A stretch of DNA of 9,457 nucleotides from Candidatus Saccharimonadia bacterium. Lineage in GTDB: Bacteria; Patescibacteriota; Saccharimonadia; Saccharimonadales; SZUA-47. The stretch lies in contig CALLJT010000094.1 in the NCBI GenBank assembly GCA_938050265.1, forward strand, positions 1 through 9,457, written 5' to 3'. Of the stretch, positions 1 to 6,287 are shown piece after piece (position 1 is the first letter of the stretch; each line of letters starts with the position of its first letter). The notes beneath the pieces were generated by a model. That model did not search any database and was not told where the DNA came from. It saw only the letters and a list, made by a program, of their open reading frames with translations. Position numbers and translations under genes: made by a program.

Positions 1-1
1 A

Positions 2-1687
2 CCTAATTTGGAGCGCCGCCACAAAGAAACCGACAGCGAGTTCATGCGCAGAGAAATTGAGCGGTTCATGGTCGAGAAACCGTGCCACGCGTGTAGCGGG
101 AGGCGACTCAAGCCAGAGGTGCTGGCAGTGACCGTGGCAGACTCGTCCATCATGGACATCTGTGAAATGGACGTCGAAGATGCAGTGGAGTTTTTTGGTG
201 CTATATCGTTCAATGATACGCAGCTTCGTATCGCCAAGCAGATTATCAAAGAGATTAACGAACGACTAGGGTTCTTGAACCAGGTTGGCTTGGGGTATTT
301 GACCCTGGCACGGAGCGCCAACACGCTGTCTGGTGGCGAAGCTCAGCGTATACGACTAGCGACTCAGATCGGTAGCGGTTTGCAGGGCGTGCTGTACGTA
401 CTTGATGAACCATCGATTGGTCTCCACCAGCGTGATAACGAACGACTGATTGCGACGCTCAAGCGACTCAAAGAGCTTGGCAACACAGTCCTTGTCGTTG
501 AGCACGACGAAGACACGATCCGGACAGCTGATTATCTACTAGATATTGGTCCTGGCGCTGGTGTGCATGGAGGCGAAGTCGTCGCTCATGGTACGCCCGC
601 AGAAGTAGCCAAGGCCAAGGACAGCATTACCGGTCAGTATCTACGCGGAGAGATCGGTATTGATCCGCCGAAAACCTACAGAAAAGGCAGCGGCAAATCG
701 CTCATAGTACGGAATGCGCGCGAGCACAACCTGCAGAACATAGATGTCGAAATCCCTTTGGGTAAAATGGTAGTAGTCAGCGGCGTGAGTGGCTCAGGCA
801 AGAGTACGCTCGTGAACGACATTGTTGCACGCGAACTACACGTACGCCTGAACCGCGCGCATGAAGCGGTTGGCCGCCACGACGACATTGAGGGCATCGA
901 TAACCTGGATAAAGTTATCATTATCGATCAGTCGCCGATCGGTCGTACGCCACGGAGTAACCCAGCAACCTATGTCGGGCTGTTCACGCCGATACGTGAC
1001 CTGTTCGCCGCGACACCTGAAGCCAAAATACGTGGGTACAAACCAGGCAGGTTTAGCTTCAACGTCAAAGGTGGCCGATGCGAAAACTGCACCGGTGACG
1101 GACAGATCAAGATCGAAATGCACTTTTTGCCAGATGTGTATGTACCGTGTGAGGTGTGCAAGGGCAAGCGATACAACCGCGAAGCTCTAGAGATCCATTA
1201 CAAAGGCAAAACTATTGCGGATATATTGACGATGACCTGCGAAGAAGCGTTGCAGTTTTTTGAAAACGTACCGGCGATCGCGCGCAAACTCGAGACGCTT
1301 GTACGAGTCGGATTGAGCTATATGAAACTCGGCCAGTCTGCAACGACACTCAGTGGCGGCGAAGCACAGCGCATCAAACTGGCAACCGAGCTGTCCAAGC
1401 GCTCCACTGGTCGTACACTCTACGTGCTAGACGAACCGACGACAGGACTACATATGGATGACGTCAAGCGGTTGATGGAAGTCTTGCACCAGCTTGTCGA
1501 TACTGGTAACAGTATGATTATCATTGAACACAATCTTGACGTGATCAAATCTGCTGACCATATCATAGACATGGGTCCGGAAGGCGGTGCGAAAGGTGGC
1601 ATGGTTATCGCAGAGGGTACGCCACAAGATGTGATGAAAGTCAAAAAATCCTACACTGGTCAATTCTTGAAGAAACTTGGTCTGTAG
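2..1687 (+). CDS. uvrA: UvrA, excinuclease ABC subunit A (5'-truncated by window edge)
   Basis: DNA-damage recognition ATPase of nucleotide excision repair, which loads UvrB onto lesions in the cytoplasm. The frame is open to the left edge (codons for Pro-Asn precede LERRHKETDSE), so the TTG at 8 is not the start. About 560 residues remain of the usual ~940. Counting from that Leu: a CHAC pair at 26-29, first ABC signature LSGGEAQR at 107, first Walker B YVLDEPSIGLH at 130, second Walker A GVSGSGKST at 259, the invariant DQSPIGRTPRSNPATY at 307, the C-terminal zinc module C358-x2-C361-x19-C381-x2-C384, second signature LSGGEAQRIKLA at 448, second Walker B LDEPTTGLH at 474 and the EHNLDVIK switch at 507. 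Every hallmark expected in this part of the protein is intact. The N-terminal Walker A and the UvrB-binding region lie outside the window. UvrC is encoded 3 kb downstream on the same strand. Confidence 0.98.
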   Translation, partial: PNLERRHKETDSEFMRREIERFMVEKPCHACSGRRLKPEVLAVTVADSSIMDICEMDVEDAVEFFGAISFNDTQLRIAKQIIKEINERLGFLNQVGLGYLTLARSANTLSGGEAQRIRLATQIGSGLQGVLYVLDEPSIGLHQRDNERLIATLKRLKELGNTVLVVEHDEDTIRTADYLLDIGPGAGVHGGEVVAHGTPAEVAKAKDSITGQYLRGEIGIDPPKTYRKGSGKSLIVRNAREHNLQNIDVEIPLGKMVVVSGVSGSGKSTLVNDIVARELHVRLNRAHEAVGRHDDIEGIDNLDKVIIIDQSPIGRTPRSNPATYVGLFTPIRDLFAATPEAKIRGYKPGRFSFNVKGGRCENCTGDGQIKIEMHFLPDVYVPCEVCKGKRYNREALEIHYKGKTIADILTMTCEEALQFFENVPAIARKLETLVRVGLSYMKLGQSATTLSGGEAQRIKLATELSKRSTGRTLYVLDEPTTGLHMDDVKRLMEVLHQLVDTGNSMIIIEHNLDVIKSADHIIDMGPEGGAKGGMVIAEGTPQDVMKVKKSYTGQFLKKLGL

Positions 1688-1707
1688 CACCTCATAGCAG
1701 GTGTTAC
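1684..1707 (+). terminator. Hairpin spanning the uvrA stop codon, possible terminator
   Basis: GTAGCACCT (1684-1692) pairs with AGGTGTTAC (1699-1707) over 9 bp with one G-T wobble and a six-base loop. The left arm contains the uvrA TAG. There is no T-run directly after the stem; the nearest (TTTTT, 1727-1731) is about 20 bases on. It may be a weak terminator or a 3'-end stabilising structure. Confidence 0.35.
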
Positions 1708-1750
1708 GTATCAAAAGCATCGACTATTTTTCTAAAGTAGCTCAATCTGT

Positions 1751-1756
1751 TATACT
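1751..1756 (+). promoter_or_regulatory. -10 box of rplY promoter (TATACT)
   Basis: TATACT matches the -10 consensus at 5 of 6 positions and sits in the only gap before rplY. The -35 region (TTTTCT, 1728-1733, 17-base spacing) is poor. Transcription would start near 1763, giving a leader of about 27 bases that contains GAGGA (1774-1778), a Shine-Dalgarno sequence about 11 bases before the ATG. Unlike three other genes here, this one has a conventional leader. Confidence 0.55.
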
Positions 1757-1789
1757 ATACATAAATTTGAAATGAGGATTACTAACTAG

Positions 1790-2443
1790 ATGAGTTCAGA
1801 TATAGCAACGCTTGAAGGCGTGACACGGGAAATTACTGGTAAAAAAGTCAAAACACTGCGAGACCAGGGATTAATTCCAGTCACTGTGTACCATAAAGGC
1901 CAAGAGTCTTTTAACGCGAGCGTGCCGTACATGCCGTTTGTGAAGCTGTACAACGTTGTTGGGCAGAGCCAGCCAGTCAACCTGACGGTAGACGGCAAAG
2001 AATACCTGACTATGGTAAAAGATGTGCATATCGACCCAGTGCGCAACGAAGCTGTGCACGTACAGTTCCACTCAATCGACAAAAACCGTGCAGTTGAAGC
2101 TGAGATCCCCGTCCACCTTGAGGGCGATGCGCCAGCTGTTGTGGCGGGTAACTTCTTGACTCGACCAAACGAAACTGTGCTCGTTAAAGCCAAGGCATCT
2201 GAGCTACCGGAGATATTCAATGTGAGTGTCGAAGGACTCGAAAACCCACACGACACCGTCACCGTTGCTGACGTCACGATCCCAGAAGGTGTCGAGCTGT
2301 TGTCAGATGCGTCACTGGTACTTGCTATCGTTGAAGAGCCTCGTGTTGCTGAAGAACCAGAGGAAACTGAAGTTGTAGACGCCGCAGACGTCCCTGCAGA
2401 TAACGGCGGTGCTACCGACGAAGCTGCTGAAGAGTCTAAATAA
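1790..2443 (+). CDS. rplY: Ribosomal protein L25/TL5/Ctc, long form with acidic tail
   Basis: 50S subunit protein that binds 5S rRNA. Residues 1-95 follow the L25 fold: an N-terminal REITGKKVKTLRDQGLIPVTVYHKG segment (in pieces: T.R..TGK, LR..G.IP, VY..G), then VKDVHIDPVRNEAVHVQF, the 5S-binding strand typical of the family. Residues about 100-185 are the TL5/CTC C-terminal beta domain (ExEIPVHLEG, IPEGVELL). The last ~30 residues are rich in Glu, Asp and Ala, an acidic disordered tail found in many long L25 proteins. At 217 residues it is the CTC form rather than the 94-residue E. coli form. The ATG at 1790 is fixed by a TAG directly before it in frame (1787-1789) and by GAGGA upstream. It has its own promoter and is followed by a hairpin, so it is probably monocistronic. 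Confidence 0.96.
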   Translation: MSSDIATLEGVTREITGKKVKTLRDQGLIPVTVYHKGQESFNASVPYMPFVKLYNVVGQSQPVNLTVDGKEYLTMVKDVHIDPVRNEAVHVQFHSIDKNRAVEAEIPVHLEGDAPAVVAGNFLTRPNETVLVKAKASELPEIFNVSVEGLENPHDTVTVADVTIPEGVELLSDASLVLAIVEEPRVAEEPEETEVVDAADVPADNGGATDEAAEESK

Positions 2444-2447
2444 CAGA

Positions 2448-2494
2448 CACAACCCACAGAGTAGTGGGCCTGTGCTGAGACTGACGTGTTTTTT
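2448..2494 (+). terminator. Putative rplY terminator
   Basis: CACA-a-CCCAC (2448-2457) pairs with GTGGG-cc-TGTG (2464-2474) around a six-base loop, starting 4 bases after the rplY stop. A T-run (TTTTTT, 2489-2494) follows, but 14 bases after the stem rather than directly, so this is not a textbook intrinsic terminator. Position and orientation support it. Confidence 0.42.
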
Positions 2495-2510
2495 GTGTAT
2501 GGTGTACTAT
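2481..2510 (+). promoter_or_regulatory. Possible promoter for the tail-anchored protein gene
   Basis: CTGACG (2481-2486, 4 of 6 to the -35 consensus) is separated by 18 bases from TACTAT (2505-2510, 4 of 6 to the -10 consensus). A second option is TTGACT (2572-2577), a better -35, but the matching -10 position is only TGTAGC. The 182-base gap 2444-2625 otherwise shows only short inverted repeats (for example around 2543-2561), and I could not choose a promoter with confidence. Confidence 0.25.
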
Positions 2511-2625
2511 AGATCTAGTGTTGAATACACATCCTGAACATTGGAACCGCTAGGACGGTCCAAAAAGCTGGTTGACTATGCATGCCGCGTAGTTTGTAGC
2601 CAGTGCAATACACGCAGTTATTATT

Positions 2626-3834
2626 ATGGAATACGACGACATGCAGCCGCGGTCAGACGCGGAAGATTTACCAAAAAAGCTACACAGTGCTGGCGAGGCA
2701 CCTGTGGCTGTTGTTGCCCGCGAAATCATACCACCGGCTCCTATTGAACGTCCGCCGGAGTCACGCCCGTCAGTGGTGAAAATGGTAGAAAAACACAAAG
2801 AACAAATGGCGACGTCGACCGTTATTAAAAGCGCGTTAGCTTCTGAGGTGGCACAACCTCGGACTGCTCAGTTGCCAGAAAACAAAGAAGTTTCGCTGCA
2901 GGCTGCCACGGCCGATAAGAAGCCCCCTGTAGAGCAGGCAGTTGGTTCAGTGTTCACGATGGCAGATGCTGGTCCAAAGATACAGGAGTCTGGTGATCTG
3001 GAGAAAAACCCATCCATGACCAAGATGAACGCCATGTACTTTCGGCACAAAAAAGCTGGACGGGTAATACTGTCTGGTCTCCTTGGCTTTGCAACAGAAC
3101 GAGGCCGTTCCGCACGTACAGTAAAAAACCGAACAGATACAAGTACATCGAGCGATGTGCCTCGCCGCGCATCTGGCCGACACGAGCAGGCACCTCGCGC
3201 ACAAGCATCACGCAAAGAGCTCAGAGACACTGCACCTGATGTCCACAAGATTCATGTCATGAAACTCCCTGAACTCCTCAAGCTTGCTGAGCACATCCGA
3301 GTCCCTAGCGGTACGCTCAGCGAACTGTATCAAAATAGGCAGATCGACATGATTAATTTACGTAAAGCGATAGAGGCGCATGCCCAGGGTCACGACATAG
3401 ACGCGTTCGTCAACAAGTCACTTGAAGCTAAAGAACTGCAGCGCGAACTTAAGATTGAAAGCAAGACAGACATGACCGCTGGCGTCAACCCGATACCTGA
3501 TTTTCAGGACGACAATGCAGCTGCTGATACAAGCACTCGGCACGTCAGCCACCAGGCACCTGTCGCTGCGGGTGTAAAAAATGCTGCGGATAATCAGTCG
3601 ACTACATCGATCCCCGCTGCTCCTCAATCGACCAAGCTAGGCGCCGATACAGATGCAGCCGGAGGCTCTGGCAGCACTCAGCAGGCTGCTCAACAACCGA
3701 GCCCATCTGCGGCCGAAACTATTGCGTCTGCACCAGTCGTCAAAAAACCAGCATTCAGCACTCCGGTGGCCGTGCTGCTTGGCCTGTGCGCAGGGGCGGT
3801 CGCGGCAGGTCTGTTTATTGCATTCGTTTTATAA
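2626..3834 (+). CDS. Tail-anchored membrane protein of unknown function
   Basis: I do not recognise this 402-residue protein. Residues 1-200 are mostly disordered: Pro/Glu-rich at 35-50, then a basic Ser/Arg-rich stretch around 158-200. Residues about 207-275 look like a compact helical domain (KLPELLKLAEHI, LSELYQNRQIDMINLRKAI, then a charged helix). Its pattern loosely resembles Rho_N/SAP-like helix-extended-helix modules; this is inference only. Residues 285-370 are a low-complexity Ala/Ser/Thr/Gln/Pro linker. Residues 379-402 are one hydrophobic helix ending the protein, preceded by VVKKP, so the bulk should face the cytoplasm. There is no N-terminal signal peptide. The ATG at 2626 is the first in-frame start after the stop at 2590; no Shine-Dalgarno is visible, and Met6 (2641) is an alternative. 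A single long frame, codon use like its neighbours and flanking conserved genes argue that it is real. Confidence 0.8.
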   Translation: MEYDDMQPRSDAEDLPKKLHSAGEAPVAVVAREIIPPAPIERPPESRPSVVKMVEKHKEQMATSTVIKSALASEVAQPRTAQLPENKEVSLQAATADKKPPVEQAVGSVFTMADAGPKIQESGDLEKNPSMTKMNAMYFRHKKAGRVILSGLLGFATERGRSARTVKNRTDTSTSSDVPRRASGRHEQAPRAQASRKELRDTAPDVHKIHVMKLPELLKLAEHIRVPSGTLSELYQNRQIDMINLRKAIEAHAQGHDIDAFVNKSLEAKELQRELKIESKTDMTAGVNPIPDFQDDNAAADTSTRHVSHQAPVAAGVKNAADNQSTTSIPAAPQSTKLGADTDAAGGSGSTQQAAQQPSPSAAETIASAPVVKKPAFSTPVAVLLGLCAGAVAAGLFIAFVL

Positions 3835-3854
3835 CGGTATTCACGTTTTTGGGG

Positions 3855-3860
3855 TATAAT
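3855..3860 (+). promoter_or_regulatory. -10 box of trhO promoter (perfect TATAAT), leaderless spacing
   Basis: A perfect TATAAT ends 9 bases before the ATG at 3870 and directly abuts another in-frame ATG at 3861. Transcription normally starts 5-9 bases after the -10 box, so the transcript should begin at or within a few bases of 3870. The -35 region (TAACGG, 3832-3837) does not match consensus and overlaps the stop codon of the previous gene. Confidence 0.6.
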
Positions 3861-3869
3861 ATGTCTTCT

Positions 3870-4730
3870 ATGGAGAAAATAATCCTTTACTACAAGTTTG
3901 TGCCGGTTTCAGACCCGGACATGACGATGCGCTGGCAGCGTGAGCTTTGTACCCGCCTCAGTCTCAAAGGCCGAATCCTCATTAGTCCGCACGGTATTAA
4001 CGGTACGCTCGGTGGGAACATCGAAAACCTGCGACTGTACAAGCGCGCCATGAACGAGACGCAGCAGTTTAAAGGCATTACATACAAATGGAGTGATGGA
4101 GGCGATCAGCATTTTCCGAAGCTCAAAGTTAAGGTTAAATCAGAAATAGTGGCGTTTGATGCTGCTGATGAAATAGTTGTTTCAGAAAAAGGCATCGAAA
4201 ACGGCGGGAAACACCTCAAACCCGCAGCACTCCATAAACTCGTCGAAGAAAAAGGCGAAGATGTCATATTTTACGATGGTCGCAACATGTACGAAGCGGA
4301 AATCGGTCGATTCAAAAACACCATTATCCCCAAAACTGTCACCAGTAGAGATTTCAAAAAAGACATCGAAGAAGGCGAAATATCCAAGCACAAAGACAAG
4401 CCAATCGTCACGTACTGTACCGGAGGTATCCGCTGCGAGATATTGAGCGCCATGATGAAGAACCGCGGCTATAAAGACGTCTATCAAATGGACGGCGGCA
4501 TCGCCAAATATGGCGAGAAATACAAAGACACAGGACTATGGGAAGGCAAGTTGTTCGTGTTCGACGACCGGATCAATATGGGCTTTTCTAGCGACGCCAA
4601 AGACATCGCCAGCTGCGAAGACTGCGGAGCCAAAACAAGCAACCTTATAAATTCAACAAACATCCGACGAAAACTACACGTCGTATGCGAGGGGTGCTCC
4701 AGTGAACGCACTACTCAAACAGAAGCTTAA
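3870..4730 (+). CDS. trhO: TrhO-type rhodanese, tRNA uridine(34) hydroxylase
   Basis: Member of the TrhO (YceA/YbfQ) family, which makes 5-hydroxyuridine at tRNA wobble position 34 using oxygen. The first ~95 residues form the acylphosphatase-like N-terminal domain (YYKFVPVSDP, GRILISPHGINGTLGG). The rhodanese domain spans about 110-220, with FYDGRNMYEAEIGRF and the catalytic loop YCTGGIRCE, active Cys183. After FVFDDRINM the tail carries C249-x2-C252 and C273-x2-C276, a probable metal site reduced relative to the more Cys-rich E. coli tail. I chose ATG 3870 (286 residues) because the TATAAT at 3855 places the transcript start near it; ATG 3861 would add MSS, and the longer open frame back to 3786 lies inside the previous gene and is not expected to be used. 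The 3' end overlaps uvrC by 29 bases in another frame. Confidence 0.93.
   Translation: MEKIILYYKFVPVSDPDMTMRWQRELCTRLSLKGRILISPHGINGTLGGNIENLRLYKRAMNETQQFKGITYKWSDGGDQHFPKLKVKVKSEIVAFDAADEIVVSEKGIENGGKHLKPAALHKLVEEKGEDVIFYDGRNMYEAEIGRFKNTIIPKTVTSRDFKKDIEEGEISKHKDKPIVTYCTGGIRCEILSAMMKNRGYKDVYQMDGGIAKYGEKYKDTGLWEGKLFVFDDRINMGFSSDAKDIASCEDCGAKTSNLINSTNIRRKLHVVCEGCSSERTTQTEA
4689..4694 (+). promoter_or_regulatory. Shine-Dalgarno of uvrC within trhO
   Basis: GAGGGG ends 7 bases before the GTG at 4702, which is the best-placed ribosome binding site in the window and decides the uvrC start. It lies inside the coding region of trhO, as expected for translational coupling. Confidence 0.7.
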
Positions 4731-6219
4731 AGACCTGCCGAGTAGCTCTGGGGTATATTTTCATAAGGATAGCTCTGGTGAAACGATATATATTGGCAAG
4801 GCTGCGGTTTTAAAAAATCGTGTGCGGCAGTATTTTCAGAAATCACGCAGTAGGGATCCGAAGACCGAGGCGCTTGTTGCAGAAATCGTAGATACTGAGT
4901 GGATAGAGACCGAGTCGGAGATGGATGCGCTGTTTCTGGAGGCGGAGATGGTGCGTCGATACTTGCCGCGCTATAACATCTTACTCCGTGACGATAAAAG
5001 TTTGCTGTATGTACGGATAGATATTAAATCTGACTATCCGACCGTGACGTTTACGCACCGGCCGCTCGACGACGGGGCGGAGTATTTTGGGCCGTACTAC
5101 CAGGGCTACTCTGTGCGCAAAGCGCTTCGTCTGTTGCGTCGAGTGTTTCCGTATGCCACTACCCAGAAGCAAGCGACTATGGGCAGTAAACTGTACGAAC
5201 AAATAGGTCTTGACCCAGGCTTGAGCTCGGGAAAAACCGACATCGACATGTATCGCAAAAACCTCCGCAGTCTGATGGTGTATTTACGCGGTAACAGAGT
5301 GCAGATAACCAACCAGATCGAGACAGATATGAAGCAGGCAGCTAAAGACCAGAATTTCGAAAAAGCCGCCCAGTTGCGCAATAAGCTCTACGAGATGAAG
5401 TCGCTTCGCAAACAGATCATTTTCAGTGATCGTGAGTTTATGGATATCAGCAAAGATCGAGGATTGAGTGGACTGGCTGAGCTGCTTGGGATTGTGCTGC
5501 CAAAACGCATTGAAGGCTACGATATATCGCATATGTCCGGCACGGACAACGCTGCGAGCATGGTAGTGTTCACGAACGGCATCCCGGACAAAGCCGAGTA
5601 TCGTAAGTTTAAAATGCGGCTCAAAGGCAATAACGACTTTGCGCATATGAACGAAGCGATTAGTCGGAGGCTGAGTCAGAAAAACGTCAAATCGTGGGGG
5701 TTGCCTGAGCTGTTTCTGATAGACGGCGGCAAAGGACAGCTTGGGGCCGCTATTCAAGCGAGAGATACACTTGGTTTCAATGTGCCAATGGTTGGGCTGG
5801 CGAAGCGCGAAGAGGAGATTGTGGTGAAGGTGAGTAGTGAGCAGGGAGCAATGAGCAGTGGGATAGTGCAACGGGCTGCAAAAATGAAGGGGACGGTGAC
5901 AGAGAGTGATGATTATATACTTGTTAACCTTCCTGATACGAGCGACGTTGTAAAATTGCTCCAACGTATCCGTGACGAAAGCCACCGGTTCGCCGTTAGT
6001 TATCATTCGTCACTCAAAAGCAAACGGCAGACAACAAGCTGGCTCGACGACGTGCCAGGCATCGGTCCCGCCACCAAAAAGAAGCTTATCAAGACATTTG
6101 GCAGCTCCCGCGGCGTCCTCCAGGCACGCAAAGACGAGCTTGAGCACCTCCTGGGCGAGAAAAAAGCAGCGATACTTCGGCAGTATATGAGGGCTCATAA
6201 TAAGAGCAGTGAGCAGTGA
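4702..6219 (+). CDS. uvrC: UvrC, excinuclease ABC subunit C (short, cysteine-free)
   Basis: Dual endonuclease that cuts on both sides of a UvrB-bound lesion. Residues 13-95 are the GIY-YIG domain (G17VY, Y30IG, Arg40/Arg42, Glu80 in LFLEAE, then PRYNILLRDDKS) for the 3' cut. A UVR motif at about 202-237 (DQNFEKAAQLRNKLYEM) binds UvrB. The RNase H-like domain for the 5' cut keeps Asp274 (YDISH), Asp312, Asp341 (LIDGGKGQL) and His428 (RDESHRF). Helix-hairpin-helix motifs occupy about 447-500 (VPGIGPATKKKL). At 505 residues it is ~100 shorter than usual: most of the segment between the UVR motif and YDISH is missing. There is no cysteine anywhere, so the family's four iron-sulfur ligands, expected around 150-180, are absent. 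Residues about 371-402 carry an insertion that contains a degenerate GAGCAGT repeat, and the final SSEQ-stop comes from the terminal repeat array. GTG 4702 has a strong Shine-Dalgarno. All catalytic residues remain, so it is probably active. Confidence 0.96.
   Translation: MNALLKQKLKDLPSSSGVYFHKDSSGETIYIGKAAVLKNRVRQYFQKSRSRDPKTEALVAEIVDTEWIETESEMDALFLEAEMVRRYLPRYNILLRDDKSLLYVRIDIKSDYPTVTFTHRPLDDGAEYFGPYYQGYSVRKALRLLRRVFPYATTQKQATMGSKLYEQIGLDPGLSSGKTDIDMYRKNLRSLMVYLRGNRVQITNQIETDMKQAAKDQNFEKAAQLRNKLYEMKSLRKQIIFSDREFMDISKDRGLSGLAELLGIVLPKRIEGYDISHMSGTDNAASMVVFTNGIPDKAEYRKFKMRLKGNNDFAHMNEAISRRLSQKNVKSWGLPELFLIDGGKGQLGAAIQARDTLGFNVPMVGLAKREEEIVVKVSSEQGAMSSGIVQRAAKMKGTVTESDDYILVNLPDTSDVVKLLQRIRDESHRFAVSYHSSLKSKRQTTSWLDDVPGIGPATKKKLIKTFGSSRGVLQARKDELEHLLGEKKAAILRQYMRAHNKSSEQ
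5832..5859 (+). repeat. Degenerate GAGCAGT heptamer array inside uvrC
   Basis: Four in-phase heptamers: GAGTAGT, GAGCAGG, GAGCAAT, GAGCAGT, followed by GGGATAG. The unit and the ending match the perfect array at the end of the same gene (GAGCAGT then GGGTAG). It is translated as SSEQGAMSSG. In this frame an unmodified unit 2 would give GAG CAG TGA; the T-to-G change at 5845 makes it GAG CAG GGA and keeps the frame open. Confidence 0.75.
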
Positions 6220-6252
6220 GCAGTGAGCAGTGAGCAGTGAGCAGTGAGCAGT
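6204..6252 (+). repeat. Perfect tandem heptamer array (GAGCAGT) x7
   Basis: Seven identical 7-base units with a degenerate trailing unit GGGTAGG (6253-6259). The first two units encode the last residues of UvrC (SSEQ) and its TGA stop at 6217-6219; the rest fills the gap up to the promoter of the aminopeptidase gene. Because 7 is not a multiple of 3, each + frame meets TGA within a few codons, so copy-number change beyond unit 2 would not alter UvrC. Confidence 0.97.
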
Positions 6253-6273
6253 GGGTAGGGTTACAAGGTACTG

Positions 6274-6279
6274 TATAAT
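6274..6279 (+). promoter_or_regulatory. -10 box of aminopeptidase gene (perfect TATAAT), leaderless spacing
   Basis: TATAAT ends 8 bases before the ATG at 6288, so the A of the ATG is a likely transcription start. The -35 position (GTGGGT, 6251-6256) does not match consensus and overlaps the end of the heptamer array. No Shine-Dalgarno lies in the eight intervening bases. Confidence 0.65.
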
Positions 6280-6287
6280 GCGTTCTG

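Noticed and set aside
3786..3869. Longer trhO open frame starting at 3786 (adds an Arg-rich N-terminus).
   Set aside because: The extension lies in the 3' coding region of the upstream gene, does not resemble the family N-terminus, and precedes the TATAAT promoter.
6204..6252. CRISPR-like repeat array.
   Set aside because: Units are contiguous 7-mers with no spacers and no cas genes nearby.
6217..6258. Reading TGA as glycine (code 25, as in SR1/Gracilibacteria), uvrC would extend through the array to TAG at 6256 with a tail resembling the internal SSEQGAMSSG segment.
   Set aside because: The complete genes here contain no in-frame TGA, which would be frequent for glycine under that code, and glycine is encoded by GGN throughout. 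The match is explained by the shared repeat unit.
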